Shown: positions 1 through 12,990, counted from the stretch's first letter. The stretch: 64,000 nt of DNA from Talinum fruticosum (GCA_021018815.1 JAITYX010000055.1:3719422-3783421); one strand, 5' to 3'. Notes: generated from the sequence alone by a model not told the origin. Made by a program: numbers and translations.

Positions 1-139
1 TCAAAATCCCATCTTTGTAACTTACACTGCTCCACACGCATAACACATTCCTCCCCAGCAAGACCCAGAAAACAATCAAATTCTGACCGACCCAGATCGA
101 AAGAACGGATCTTTTGCCTCTCCTCTCCCCTTGAATTTG

Positions 140-1917
140 ATGGCACCCCGGTTCATGGCCTGCTTCAGAATGGGCGCATCGAAGAAAGACAGAAGCGGGC
201 AGCAAAGCGACCGCGCGGCGACGGCGGACGAGGCAGCGGAGGAGCAGAGGAGGGGCGGCGGAGGCGGCCCTGTTCTGTTGGAGCTGTTCTCATCGCAGGG
301 GTGCAAGACCTCCCCTGAGGCGGAGCTGGTGATGTCGAGATTGGGCCGAGGAGACTTCAATCTGGAGCGGCCCATAATCGTACTGGGGTTCCACGTGGAC
401 TACTGGGACTACATAGGGTGGAAGGACCCATTCGGGTCGAGCCAATGGACGGTCCGACAAAAGGCCTACGTAGAGGCCCTAAGACTGGACACGATGTTCA
501 CCCCACAAGTGGTAGTCCAAGGCAGGGCCCAATGTGTGGGTAATGAGGAGGAGAATGTCTTGTCTCACATTGCCTCTTCCCCTACATTTCCTCCCCCTTC
601 ATTTCAGGTCAGTACCATCACGTCTTACATTCATCCTTGTCAATTTCTTTGCCCTTTTTTTTTTATTTGTTTCGAGTTCATATGATAAACTGCTCAAGTG
701 AGATCAGATTTAGATTCCAGACATTGTAGCACTGGGTGAGTGACTGATATCAAACAGCACAAGAGTTTGTGATCAACTGTAGCCAAGTCTTTGGAACAAA
801 CACCCTCGAGAGTCTTAAGTTTGTTAGGGTGCAATGCACTACGATCCAAACTTGTTGTCAATTAAGGTTTAATCCAGAGAGGATATTGGGTGTGGTATGG
901 ATCAGTTGTGACATGATAGAGACTTTTGGAGTATCTGGAAAGTGGACTAGTTTACCTGTCAATTCAACTTAAGGTCAGAAGTTAGGTGGTAGCTTCTTCA
1001 GTTGAGCTGTATTTCGTTCTACCTGACAATTTGATTAAACAAACTTAACCTTCAAAAACAATACCTTCAATAACAGTTGATCTGAGGAAACCTAATGCAG
1101 ATAGATTTGGACCATTCGGCCTAACTCTAACCGACTTAAAACTTTCCTGAGCTGTATTGATTTTCTTTATGTAGTTGGATAGATAGCTTGACTGAACCCG
1201 ATATAACGCAACTCAATCAGGTGAAGCCTGCTGTACGATGAAGCCATCTTTATTTTAGCTAGCTAACAGCTTATTTGCTACTTCTCATAGAATTCTTTAA
1301 TGAAATAGACTAAAATTGCTTTTCAGCGTTCTTTTTCCGTATTTGTAAAGTTCACCGAAGAAAAATGTCCCACTAAACTGCCCTCAGTGTCTTTGTTGTG
1401 AAGTGCCAAATGTATAGCCCAGCTAAAACAACTACTCGAGCAACTTAGTCATAATGGGTGTTGGTGTTGGTTTAGTTTATAGATAAATGGGAACTTTTCA
1501 TAAGGATTTGGCCACAGAGGATTAATCCATTAACATAAAACATCTTCGGCATTGGGCAGGCAAACTTCCAAAAACAGATGGAAACAGTTTGCAAGTCTCC
1601 CTAACAGGACAATTGAGGATGAAGATAGACAACCAGGGTGCAAACATTATGGTGGCCTTGTACGAGTGTGGCTTAGTGACCGACTGTCCCAAGGGGAGAA
1701 CAAAGGTCGAGTCCTCTCCAATGACTATGTGGTTAGGAGGCTTGAGAAGCTGTCCTCGGTCAAGGACCTATCCCCTAAGAAAACTATCTCAGGGACAGTC
1801 AACTTCCCTCTTTGGGAGGGCTTCAACAGCTCCAAGTGTGGCCTGGTTCTCTTTGTTCAGAACAGCTCTCACCAAATTTTCGGGTCACAGAAATTCAACC
1901 TTCCAGATAATCTGTGA
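140..1917 (+). CDS. DUF1223 thioredoxin-like protein, two exons, apparent 1-base frameshift
   Basis: Two exons: 140-611 and 1560-1917. The family is plant/bacterial DUF1223, a thioredoxin-fold protein of uncertain biochemical role. Visible marks are LLELFSSQGCKTSPEAEL with the single redox-type Cys at residue 55, the signature HVDYWDYIGWKDPFGS (85-100), and VVVQGRAQCVG with Cys132. The second exon gives the C-terminal domain (LQVSLTG, then NKGRVLSNDYVVRRLEKL, ending KFNLPDNL). I chose the donor after base 611 because it joins in frame to 1560; the donor at 608 would not. Within exon 2 the frame changes at 1693-1696 (GGGG): one more G gives the family-like CPKGENKGRV and a 276-residue protein of normal length. 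As given, the reading frame is broken. The ATG at 140 has no other upstream ATG in frame. The family assignment is firm; the exact intron border is inferred. Confidence 0.88.
612..1559 (+). other. intron of the DUF1223 gene
   Basis: About 950 bases, AT-rich, with no coding signal I can support. The short ORFs in it have no recognisable domain. The acceptor lies in a weak pyrimidine context (gggcag at 1554-1559). Confidence 0.6.
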
Positions 1918-2699
1918 TCAGATGAACAAAAAAGTGTCTTTGTTGGAAAATGGAATTGCTCATTATTGGATCAAGAGAGGATTTTGGGAGCGCAAGGATT
2001 GGAAACTGCTGAATCTAGACAGCATTGTGTGGCTACCTTCCATTGTATATAGTCGTGTTTGAGTTAGAGTTTCTTTTTCCCCAGTTATTCATGATATTAT
2101 GCATTCGATTTGATTTGTACCCTATTTTTCAGCAAATATCGGATTTAAAATCTAGGTTAAGCAGAGATTGAGACAGGAAATTGTATTTGATAATATGCTC
2201 ACATGATTCAGGCATTTCTTTGGTTGTTTGATTTACTACTACTGATGTCAAAGTCATTTATTATTCTTTGTATAGTAGCTACTGCAGTTTGCAGTGAAGC
2301 GTTTGATAAATTCTGTGTGTCGCTGTGCTTCCTGCTGCTGAAATGTGGGCTGAGAGACTTTAAAAATCATCATACTCTAAACGAGCTGAGTTTTGACAAT
2401 AAAAATGAGCAATCGACAATCCAGTACAAGTAGGTATTGGGAGATTCAGATATATGGTTACTGTGGATGCTCCGGTATATGTGCTGATCTTTGTACCCTC
2501 TGTAATCCTAACTTGAGAGATTGAACCATCAAATTAATCAAGTGGAGCTATCTCTAGTGGAAATATTCCCTTGCCATGATCCATTATTTTCGCAAATCAG
2601 CGTCATGAAATATGGCAACTGGTGCATGTATGCATAATTGGAACCCCAGCAGTGCAATGAATTTCTACAGACACAATGATAGAGTGGAGGTCGAGTTAA
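1918..2699. other. 3' flank of DUF1223 gene and spacer
   Basis: Presumed 3' UTRs of two convergent genes. At about 2630-2690 lies a degraded copy of the last ~48 bases of the small gene at 2700-2959: on the minus strand tctgtagaa is followed by tgctgggg-tccaatta. Nothing else is recognised. Confidence 0.5.
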
Positions 2700-2959
2700 T
2701 TAATTAGGCCCCCAGCAGCTCAAGAAGATCATCATTCTCAACCCTTCTACAGAACCCACTTTCCTGGATGATTTCGTGTCTTTCTTTGGTGTCTGCCGGA
2801 GGATGCCTGACCCAGTGGCGATGGGTGCAATTGGAACCCCGTAGCAGCCCAATTACTCTGCTGAACATCATCTGATAAACTGCTTTTGGACAGAAGAGTC
2901 TTAAGCCCTGAGGCAGTTGCGAATGTGACTAGTATGCAGGTATTTTTAGTAAGCCTCAT
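2700..2959 (-). CDS. Small protein (~86 aa) with WIP-like C-terminal box SCWGPN; apparent 1-base frameshift
   Basis: Single-exon minus-strand candidate. It starts at the ATG complementary to 2957-2959 (MRLTKNTCILVTF) and runs in one frame to a GGGG run (plus-strand CCCC 2837-2840). One added base joins it to a second frame, GSGILRQTPKKDTKSS, ending SVEGLRMMIFLSCWGPN and TAA at 2700-2702. The corrected length is exactly 87 codons. The last 16 residues match the end of DUF3774 wound-induced peptides (SEESLRKVMYLSCWGPN type), but the N-terminal half lacks the EALKDQGFARWN core, so it is not a standard WIP. A palindromic TATA box lies about 55 bases upstream of the ATG. Without the correction the first frame ends KWVL after a run of low-complexity residues. 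Function unknown; that it is a gene at all is an inference from the C-terminal match, TATA placement and frame arithmetic. Confidence 0.6.
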
Positions 2960-3010
2960 TTTACACTTATTCAACTGCGGAATGAAGCCGTGGATAAGAA
3001 TGCGGGGTGA

Positions 3011-3020
3011 CTATATATAG
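3011..3020 (-). promoter_or_regulatory. TATA box of the 2.7-kb small gene
   Basis: ctatatatag is self-complementary, so it reads as a TATA box on either strand. It is 52-62 bases before the minus-strand ATG at 2959, a normal plant distance. Confidence 0.5.
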
Positions 3021-4076
3021 AGAGGCTCCATCCAGGGGGAAATCAGCATAAACCAAAAACGCACCAACCATCAATTTTCTAGTCCATATGAGGTTGTCCA
3101 AATTTATTACAATTGTCTCTTAGATCCCTTAGATGGAAACATGAATCACTACTTAAATTACTGCACAAAATATAATGTAATTATCATGAGCATTCTCAGC
3201 AACTAAGACTCCATTATATTCACGTCCAAGTTTAAGAACTCAAAACATATTTAGCCTCACTCGTATGATTCATATCGGAGATTTGTTTTTCTACAATCTT
3301 AAAACAAAGGTGCGTCGATGCATGATCATTTTTATAGACGCATATGAATCTACGTACTGATTTGGTAACGACTTCCAAACATTTTAAATAAGTTGAGCTT
3401 TTACAACAACCATACATGATCTATTATGAAGCTAGCATTGGGAGTCAGGCTTCCATATTGCGAGTCTTTCTGAGTAAGAGGTCAGTCCCCATAATTATTG
3501 CACAAGGTAAGGAGGAGTCTTTATTGCATCCATGTTTCAAGCCTAAAGGAAATTCACATGAGGGGGTGTTTTAGAGTATAAATCTATTCCGAACCTTCAA
3601 CCATCAACTTAAGCTTGTGGTTGAGTTGGTTTTGGAATATGTTGGCATTAGAATAGGCTATGATGATCGATGATGAAGAGGCAGCCTATGGTCTCCAAAA
3701 TTTCCACTTAAGCTGAGTATCGCGCTCTTGGTTACAAAGTTATCAGGACACTTTGACTTCACAAGCTTCTATTTGATGTTGATATCACCCCTTGCCACTC
3801 CTGTGCGGTTATATTGTTACAATGTCGGTGCCATATATATATGAGAGCCAATTCGGTCAATTACGGTTGAAACAAACATATAGCTGTGGATTATCATTTT
3901 GTTCAATTGCGGATTGCCGATAGATTATCCCTCCTATCTCTCGGATTGTGGAAATCTTTACTAAAGGGTTGTCCTCTCAATAATTTTAGTTTCTTAAGTC
4001 CAAAATATCCATACATCCCCTCCGATCAACTTGAGAGAATGTAATAGGGTATTAAAGATGTTAAATATAAATACAA

Positions 4077-4078
<2 letters not shown>

Positions 4079-4149
<71 letters not shown>
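4079..4149. repeat. (AT)n microsatellite, ~70 bp
   Basis: Uninterrupted alternating AT for about 35 units. Confidence 0.97.
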
Positions 4150-4150
<1 letters not shown>

Positions 4151-4893
4151 CTCCCACATTAGAAGTCATTCTGTCACATATCTTTCACAAAAATAGATAA
4201 ATTTGAAGCAAACAAGCAAAACACAAAAATATCTACAACATTGACTTTAAGTTTTGTTTGAAGTTGTTTATAATTGAGAAGAACCATTGCGAGTAATTTT
4301 AGATGCCACAATCTAAATCAAATGGTGCTGAGAATTAGTCGTGCTAATTTGGATTTTGCCTCAATATTAGGAAAAAGGTCAACTTCAAGCGACAAGAGCA
4401 AAAAACAAACAAAAAATTCACCATAAGCAATGACTCAAGTTTCAGTTCAAAGTCAATTTTGAAAATGAGTCGTTTTATGGATGATTATTTCCCAAAAAAA
4501 TAATAATAATTGTTACGGCACACAACGTTAAAGAAAATTTAGCAATAAAAACTAATTGTTTCTCTGAATAACTTTTCAATCGAAAATTATATTATATTGT
4601 TGTGTTGTAATAAGTAGGCTGAATCAAGGTCGCATAATTAAGTATATTATCTAATTTTTTTTTTGAAGAACGTATATTATCTAATTATGTAAAAGAAAAT
4701 AGTGCAAGCACCTCCTTTAATTAAGCATATAAAATAGGACTTAAGTTCCTTAAATAATTAATTGACAAAATTAGTTAGTGGAGACCAACTATCTTGCAAA
4801 CTTGTTTGAACTATTTTGTATTATTTCTTAACTATTAGTTCAACCAACTTTATGACATAAAAATATTTGATAAAATTAACTCTTGATTCTAAC

Positions 4894-5170
4894 TAGTCCT
4901 GACAAAATTTCGTCCGATCCGAACATACAAATTTTTCGACTCGAAAAAGACGAGGTATAATCATCAATTATTCATCTGAATTTTAAATTCGGACACATAA
5001 TTTTTCCTGTTTCTATTATTTGAACTCGATTTTGACTCGAATTTAGGCTTGTCCGATTGGTCTAACCCGGAAAAAACCAAGTATCTAACAAAATATTTCA
5101 TCTGAATTTTAGACATTGACTGATATGTCTGACCCGAATTTAACCCAGATCCAAATTTTGTTGGCACTAA
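4894..5170 (+). repeat. Dispersed ~270-bp repeat, copy 1
   Basis: Non-coding repeat with many cccgaa/ttcggg words. It aligns with 18250-18515 (inverted), 50735-50985 and 58165-58425. Shared landmarks are a start like ctggtaaaattttattcgac, then ttgtccgatccgaaaa, then ttctattgtccgaaccc. Probably a MITE family; termini not resolved. Confidence 0.7.
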
Positions 5171-6005
5171 TTTTAGCTAATTAGTTCAAATGAAGCAAAT
5201 AGCCCATAATTGAATTCTAGATCACGTCCAAATCTTGTCACTTAAAGTGGATAATCAAATCAAGCAGTGATGAATTTTGTGTAAAGCACACACTTTTGAG
5301 TGGAGGTTTCGAGTAGTTGTGTAAATTAAAAGTAGACAGAACAGAATGGTAGTTTTCAACCCTTTTGGAAGGCTATCACCTAAAAAGTATGAGAAATCCG
5401 TCAACTTTGCTTTGCTTACTCTACTAATACACGCAAATGCCCATATTGCCATCATCTCATCCGTTAAATGCAAAGTAAGATTCTCACTGGAGAGGGAGAG
5501 AGAGACGTCCTGACACTTTACAGCCTGGTAAATGGTAAATTAGTGACCAACTTAAGAATCATCAGAAAAGGCAAGGGAGTCGAATCAAAATCTCTACTGG
5601 GATTAGGAACTTTAATTTCCCACAAAGATTAAGACATTACACATAATAGTATATATCCAATCCAAACTCTCCAGAAGCAGAATAGATCCACCCTCCCTCA
5701 ACCTTCCAGGAAAATAGAGGGAACAAAAAACACCATAAAAAAAGGAAAAAGAAAAGAAACCCCACATCTTACAATTATTTTGACAGAGAAAGCAAAATTG
5801 GATATCTACAAGGAGGATGAGTGGTGTGGCCTCGACTCGCCTCGAGGTGATGCTTTCAACTAATTAGGAATCAGAGCAGCCAAATTATTGACTGTACAAT
5901 GTGCCTCTTCGGATTTGCCCATATACACCATTTCATGAGTCACAACTACAAGCTTTTCCGGTTCTACGGAAATATGACACTCAACAACAGAAACTAAACA
6001 CCACT

Positions 6006-9000
6006 TTACACTACCGATTCCACTGCTTCCACCTGCTGCTGTGCCAGATATTTCTCTCTCCGTTCTTTCTGGTGTGCAAATGTAGACAATCATTATAAGC
6101 ATAGAAATGGAAAAGAAGACAGGATCTTTCCCCTTTTATTTTGTTTGGGGGCGGGGAGAATAACCAAATAACTTTAAGGAGATGTGTACGTACCCATTCA
6201 TCTATCACAAGACCTTCACCGACAACTTTAGGACCATTATTAGCAGCCGGAGGTTTCTTTTGAGCTTCAACAGCAGCATCGGCTTCAGCTAATTGGCGTT
6301 TCAGCTTTTCCATGGCCTAGTATATGGCACAAAAAATTAAATCATGATTTTGACTAATTTGCGGTCTGCAAACACTGAAAAAGATTTTACAACTTACTGA
6401 ACTAGGTCGCTCAGGATCCAAGAAAATGACACGCAATATCCGTTCTACAGAGGCTTGATCCTTCTGTTCGTCGAACTGCATGAATAAAATTTTGGGGTTC
6501 GATGTTTTCTGAAATTAGCTTAGTTGCTACTCAAACTGTCTAAACCAAAACAGATATAAGAAATAGCAACAACATCATGCGCATATCTTTCTCATAAAGA
6601 TGTAATCACACTTATTAATACACTTTGCTCAAGATCTCTCAAAAAGTCAAAAGAAATAAGTCAATGATAGATGCCTAAAAATGCAGTCATTTTTTCCAAA
6701 CTTTCCACTCCAGGTTCCACAGACACAAGCAAGGACACAGACGCAGAAAAGAAGACATTATCAAACAGAATTTGGAAACGGTGAGCATCAACGCCTTTTC
6801 TGCGTGCCAAAGTCCAAACATGTGGTTCGGCATTCTGTACACACATTACAGCTGTTTCCATATATCATAGATAACCATTCATCCAGCTTCTTCGACTACA
6901 CTCTACTTACAGCATAAAATACACATTAAGTGAAGCCGAAGTGCTAGACATTCCCATACACCGAACTTGTGATTGTCTGTCTTGCCTTTCCTTTTCTTTT
7001 CTTTTTTTTTTGGGGGGTTTGTTAATTCAAGCTGGTAGCTTGATCATTATAAGGTACAGAATCAAGCTAAAGCTTCATCAAGAAGACTGTGAAATCTACT
7101 GCCTTTCACACACATACACATGAGTATGTACACAAAATGAAGCCGAAATGCTAGACATTCCCATACACCGAACTTGTGATCGTCTGTCTTGCCTTTCCTT
7201 TTCTTTTCCTTTTTTTGGGGGGTTGTTAATTCAAGCTAGTAGATTTATCATTATAGGGTACAGAATCAAGCTAAAGCTTCATCAAGAAGTAAGACTGTGA
7301 AATCTACTGCCTTTCACACACATACACATGAGTATGTACACAAAATACAAAGCAAGTACTAAAAAACAGGCAACACCTCTGGCAAGAACCAATTGATTAC
7401 ACATTTATTTTCTCACCTACTTTTAGGAACCCAACATCTTCCAATCACGTCCTTTTTAGTCAAACTAATCATAAAAGCAGAAAGGACCACCCACCCAAGG
7501 ACTCTTATTACCCATATCCCAAATGAAGAAATGACAGAGAAAAAAATTGAAAGCAGAGTCACATATTCAAAGTCCAAATGAGATTTAAACAGTAAGGTTC
7601 TAATCCCTGATAATCTTTGCAGCAATAAACAATATAAAGAGGTCCACATCTGAGATTTATTTCTCTAGCATCCGAATAATTAGAGTTTTAGCCGCATTCA
7701 AAATCTAGACATGGAAAATGCACCTTCAAAGACTTCCTTGCTCAGAGTTTCTGATGGCTTATGTACACAAACTCCTTTTAAGACAAAGCACAGAGGCAAT
7801 ACTACTCCAACACACTATATGTGAATGTGACAAACAGGTCATCTGAACTAAAGGTCAGTTGCTAGCATAACTCTTCCCAGGGTTTCATTTTAAATTTTCT
7901 GTTAAGAATGGTGTTGCCAAAAACCAACTATAAGACACATGCAATGATGAGATCGGATGAACACACATCCCCAAATCTCAAGTGCAACTCAAATGACACA
8001 ACTATACCTTTGGTCTGGGGCCGAATTCTCATATATCTTCTTCCAGCTGCAGTTAAGTACTAACAGACTGGGATCTAGAACTACATCAAAACTGAAGAAT
8101 CCTTCAACTGATTCAATAACAAATTTTTTTGTTAAAAAAATACTCTGAATAATTCTAAAGTTTCCCTACTATACTAATGGAAGATTCTTTCCTGTCAAAC
8201 AAATTCCATAAACACGACAGCTTCTCTAGAATCACTTATTGCATACCACAAAATTTAATAATAGATTATAATTCATGAAGTTGAAGAAGCACAAAATATT
8301 AAATAAAGCAGCACCTATGCCAACATGCCATCTACATACTCACCAACTCAGGTGCATATTCTATTCCTTCCTTCACCTTTAAGCTCATAATCTTAAACTT
8401 GACCTTGTTTTTCAGATCCTGCAGTTTCTCATTGTTTTCTGGCTGCTCCACAAACTTGAACACTGTCACAAAATTTCACAGGAAACAGGTGAATCCATGC
8501 ACCCATTAATAGACCTTCCCCATAAACATAGTACCAAACAGAGCATAATGTCGTTAGTTCCATACCAGTAGCAACAATACTTTCTCCAGGAGCAAGGATA
8601 CCACCAGGTGGACGCATGTAGCAACTCTTCGGTGCGGTGGTTTGAAACTGATACAGAATGACAGTGAGAAAATAGACAGGTCAGATATGGAGGCAATGGA
8701 TACCACAAGAAGAAACAGGGTTTTTGTCAATCTAATGCCTTTTTATAAAAGCATAGTGAAATACACATCATGAAAGAAAGCAAAACATATATGAGTAAAT
8801 AAAAGAAGTGAACTAAAGTAATACCTTGAAAGCTACATGAGATTTGCTAGTGTTTTTAATCCTCACAGCACTTCTAACTTGCTTACCAGGTTCATCTTCA
8901 GCATACAGAAAGCAGGAACAAGTCAGATGTTGAAAACAATAAGAAAGAAAAATGCATAAGCTAAATTCACACTACTGGAACAGTTAGCATACTCCCAAAA

Positions 9001-10088
9001 GATAATCCATGTTATAATACATCCTCAAAGCATTCAGATTCTTTTCTCTCAAGTTAACAATTATGAAGCTAACAACAATGAAGTTACGTAATTAGGAGGT
9101 TTACTCTCAAGCTAAGAGTTAGGTGCTGTAAACCACTTCAATATTCCCATTTTAAACAGGAAAATTAGTTTGATTTCTTTGCAAGCATAGAATTAAGATA
9201 AACTAACTATAGCTTGATCTCCAAAAAATTCCAATCAGCTTGATTTGGAGAGAACTGAAAAATCACAAGCAGCATAACCGTTGGTCGATGAAGTGAGGTA
9301 CATGTAAGTTTGCTCTTCTTCAAACTAACCGAGAATTGCCACTATGTCCTAGTTATGCTCAACTTGAGGTCCCGAATCAGACTAGGCTGATCACAAACTA
9401 ACTATAGCCCTCGAGCAGCCCTCAAAGGTCAGAGAAAACAATAGAGAGCCCGAACTCTTGGTCAAGATTTTGACTTTTTCAAAATTATAGCGCTTTTAAT
9501 GCACACTCAACCTGAGACTTACTAAACTCATCTTCAAGCTTTTCTTTTGCAGGTTTTCACTTAATTTCAAGGAGAAAAGCTCAATCCAACTGTTGATTAT
9601 TTTTCCACGATTCTTGTTCAAAGAATCATAAAATAGCAGTTTCATAGTCAGAATAGACCGAAATTGTAGACGAAACCGCCAATAAAGAAACCAGATATCA
9701 AGTCAAATATTCATCACCATTCACCAATTGATCACAGAAAAACAGAAATTTGAGAAAAAATGCGCAAGGAGATCAAAACCGAGAAGAGAAGCAAATAAAA
9801 CAACTTACAAGGAAAGTAGAGATGGTTAGGAGGATCGAGGCGGAGGCGGCGCTTAGCCGGGAGAAGAGAGCGAGCGACGGAGGAGACGGTGGGCTTGGAA
9901 GTGGAACCATCGGAGGGGTGGAGATTTGCGTTGTAATTGGAAGAACGAGCGTTGTGGTGATGGGGATTGTGAAGGTGTTGAGTGGAAGAAGACGAAGAGG
10001 AGGTGTGACTGGACTGCCAAAAGGGGCAGAGCTTCCACAATTTCACCTCCGATGAACGGGACCTGTGAGTGCTGCCGGAGATCGCCAT
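6006..10088 (-). CDS. Vesicle-associated protein 4-type (VAP/MSP domain), seven exons
   Basis: Exons in transcription order: 10088-9809, 8895-8825, 8647-8566, 8462-8344, 6475-6398, 6316-6194, 6068-6006. Together they make 816 bases (271 aa plus stop) with no break. The N-terminal ~75 residues are Ser/His-rich. The MSP (major sperm protein) domain runs from about residue 78 to 205 and contains YFPYEPGKQVRSAVRIKN, KSHVAFKFQTTAPKSCYMRP and GILAPGESIVATVFKFVE. A short coiled segment (AMEKLKRQLAEADAAVEAQ) and the ending KERREKYLAQQQ follow. No C-terminal transmembrane helix is present, which fits the plant VAP4-1/4-2 subgroup rather than VAP27. VAPs bind FFAT-motif partners at ER contact sites; that role is by family. 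Intron 4 (6476-8343) is long and holds a tandem duplication. The ATG at 10088 is the first that begins family-like sequence. Confidence 0.93.
6931..7346. repeat. Tandem duplication (2 x ~208 bp) inside the VAP gene intron 4
   Basis: Copy 1 is 6931-7137 and copy 2 is 7138-7346. Both start tgaagccgaa and end gagtatgtacacaaaa, differing by a few substitutions and small indels (including the T-run length). Head-to-tail without spacer. Confidence 0.9.
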
Positions 10089-11528
10089 AGATTCAGCTCC
10101 AAATCTCCGGCATAAAAACGAACTTAGGGTTCCGGCGCCGGAGCTTCTCCGGTGGAGGAGTTTTCTTCTTTCTAGTATTCTCTCTCTTGCAAATGGTGGG
10201 AACGAGGAAGTTTTTAGTTCTGAGGGGAGAAAAAGAGGAGCACAGAGAGAGAAGGGTAGGCGGGTGTCTAGGAAAATGGAACAGTTCAGCCTCACTTCTC
10301 ACACCCCTTTTTCTTTTTCTTCTTCTATTTTATTGACCGGAATTCAGATGATGGAGCTCAACCGTAATTGACTTTCACCATTGACGTCCGCTCCTCCTCC
10401 CTCCAAGTCTCGCCCTTCTACTCGTTTTTTCCTTTTCCTCGTTCTTTTTTAACCATTGACTTTTACCGTTGACGTTTGGTGTTACGTAAACTTGACAAAG
10501 TTGACTTTCAAATGTGGTTTAGAACCCAAATCGAACGACTTAGATATATATTCTCTACGGACCGGTCTATGATTCTTACTTGACATTCAATTTGAATAAT
10601 TTGATAGGAGCCAACTCAATTTTTCTTTTGTAAAATAAACTTTTAAAAAAACATCAAAATATCAATTGATTTACATTCTAAATGAACCTAATCTAAATTC
10701 ATATATGATTGACCTGAGTAGTCAACATGAAATTAACACAATTTAAATATGAACCAAATCGCTTATTTATTAAATCTATTTCGTCCTCAATAATTTATTT
10801 TTATATAGAAAGAGATACACGAAAATGAAAAAATAAAAGAAAAAAGGAACAAGAGGGATAAAGGAAGGAGACTTACTATTCTCCTTTCTTGTATTCAAAA
10901 TGGAAATAAAATTTTAAACAAGGCTTGTTTGGTAAAAAGTATTTTTAAGAGCTTTTGACAATTTGAATATCTTTTATCCACTCCCTATTTTAGAATTTCA
11001 GAATTTGATTGTACCAAACCTTAAAGACTTTCTTTTCAAGTCAAATTTTTATTATTTTAGACTTGTATGTTTGATGAAAGTAATTTATTTCATTAAAGAT
11101 ACCATGTACATGCCTAATAAGATGTGTTATTTAGTTCATATCGAAGTTAAAAAAAATATAGCTTTAGTAGCTGAATATTCTTGACTAGAGTGAGTTTGCT
11201 TAGTTTTTAGTGAAGCTGTGATCTGAATGTTCGATGAATATACTTTGTAATTGTACTATGTATTGTGTTTTTGGTTTCTATTTTTAGGGTTTTGGCGACT
11301 AATAATTAAAAAAAACACTATACGAAGAACTCTAGTCTCCAAGTAAATAAGGGGTCACCATTATCAGTGGCAAGTTCCAATTTTCGTGTTTCTCAAAATT
11401 TTATTTTATTTTCCCCCTTTTTAAAACTTTTTATTGTCTAAATTTTTGCTCATTGCCTTAGTGCAATTCACCGTATATTTGGATAGCAATTTACAACAAA
11501 TGATGATGTGGATGCTATTATTTAGATA
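10089..11528. other. 5' flank of the VAP gene
   Basis: Up to about 10440 it is pyrimidine/purine-skewed and likely 5' UTR and promoter of the VAP gene; further out it is AT-rich spacer. Open frames here (for example one continuing upstream of the VAP ATG) have no conserved content. Confidence 0.5.
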
Positions 11529-12012
11529 TATTCCCTCTATTTCACAATACACGCCACTTTAATTAGTTTTTCTCTTTTCACAATACTCGTTACTTTAACT
11601 AACTTTCTCTTTTACAATACTAGTCACTTTACAATTTCAATGATATATTAATTACTAGTTTACCAATTTTATCGTTATTAATTACCTTATTTCTCTTCTT
11701 TTTCATTGATTTTTTCATTTCTAATGAAATATAACGGCAACTTGGTCTCTTAATACTCCATCCGTTTCAAAATACATGTCACTTTAACTTACTTTTCTCG
11801 TTTTATAATATTTGTCACTTTACAATTTCAATGACATACTAATTAATAGTTTACCAACTTTGTCCTTATTAATTGTTTAGTTTCTCTTCTTTTTCATTGA
11901 TTTTTTTATTTCCAATAAAATATAGGGGCCACTTAGTTTTAAGATAAAATTTTTCATAAATTTTATATTTCTTTGATGTTCCCGCATAACCTTAAAACGA
12001 AATGGATGTAGT
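11529..12012. repeat. Stowaway-like MITE remnants, two overlapping copies
   Basis: Starts such as ctccatccgtttcaaaatac at about 11757, the related ccctctatttcacaatac at 11532, and an end near 12010 (taaaacgaaatggatgtag) match the better-preserved element at 17868-18139. The 11.53-kb part looks like a truncated second copy. Confidence 0.6.
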
Positions 12013-12990
12013 GATTATCCCTCCTCTTTTACTATTAAACTTAAACTTTACCTTATTTTAATTTTAAAATTTTCTTTCCTTCCTATTTTTTGAATCTAAA
12101 CAGTGAGTGAGGAGAGACATGAATAAGAGGGAAGTTGAGGAGTAGGTGGGATTCATATCCAACATTTTAAATTAAAATTCTTTGATATATATAGAAGTCA
12201 TTGATGATGATGGAATTCTATATTTTATTAATTAGGGTAGTTGGCTAGAATCAATAATCTATTTAAATAACTTTCTCGCGAAATAAAAGTTCTTTTTTCC
12301 TTTTCTCTTTTTTTTTTATCGTTTAAATTTTAAAGTAACGACGTAGGGATTGATTTAAATAACAGATTTGGCTAAATTAAAATTAAAACTAACCAAATTA
12401 TTTAAAATAATAATAAGAATATAAAAGGCATTGTTTATTTTCCAAAAACGACGATTTTATTTTATATTATGTATGAAATGATTTCCGAAACTAGGAAATA
12501 GTCAACAAATTTTATACATTTAACTCCACAAATTATTTTTAGAATTTGTTTGTTGTGCAATTTTATTATTTATTGTTCAACAAACACGGAAATTTGCACT
12601 CCATTTTTTCTCTCTAAAAAACATGGGAATTGACCTTTTTTTTCCATTTAAATGTCCATAATTACTGCATTATTTTTAAATTTTTAAAAAGAAAAGGATG
12701 TATTTAGAAGTTTCCATTATAGATAGTTGATACATTTCCTTTCTATAGGTGAAATTATTAATTGGCTCAATGACATCTGCATGTATAATAAGTAATTTGT
12801 GAAAATAAGTAAGAAATTTGGGTAATATTATACAAACACACTGCTATGGCCTACAGGGCCTCAAAACAAAGTTGAAAGAGATGGATAGGTAATCCCATGA
12901 TTATATACATAAATATATGGTATTTATTATAATATTGAAACCTCGAAAAAGAAAGAATAATTATTAATAAAATAAAAGAGGGCCATATAA
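12013..12990. other. AT-rich spacer
   Basis: No gene or element recognised; the last ~100 bases would be 3' UTR of the small His-rich gene. Confidence 0.5.

Larger units (their letters stand above)
2960..5850. other. AT-rich spacer
   Basis: No gene recognised. It holds the TATA box above, a long AT microsatellite at 4079-4149 and one copy of a dispersed repeat at 4894-5170. The right end, from about 5500, is probably 3' flank of the VAP gene. Confidence 0.5.

Noticed and set aside
4079..4149. AT microsatellite as origin or regulatory element
   Set aside because: Pure dinucleotide repeat with no other signal; common plant simple repeat.
9732..10295. N-terminal extension of the VAP reading frame upstream of 10088
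   Set aside because: The extra sequence is CT-rich leader without conservation; the ATG at 10088 gives a normal VAP4-type start.
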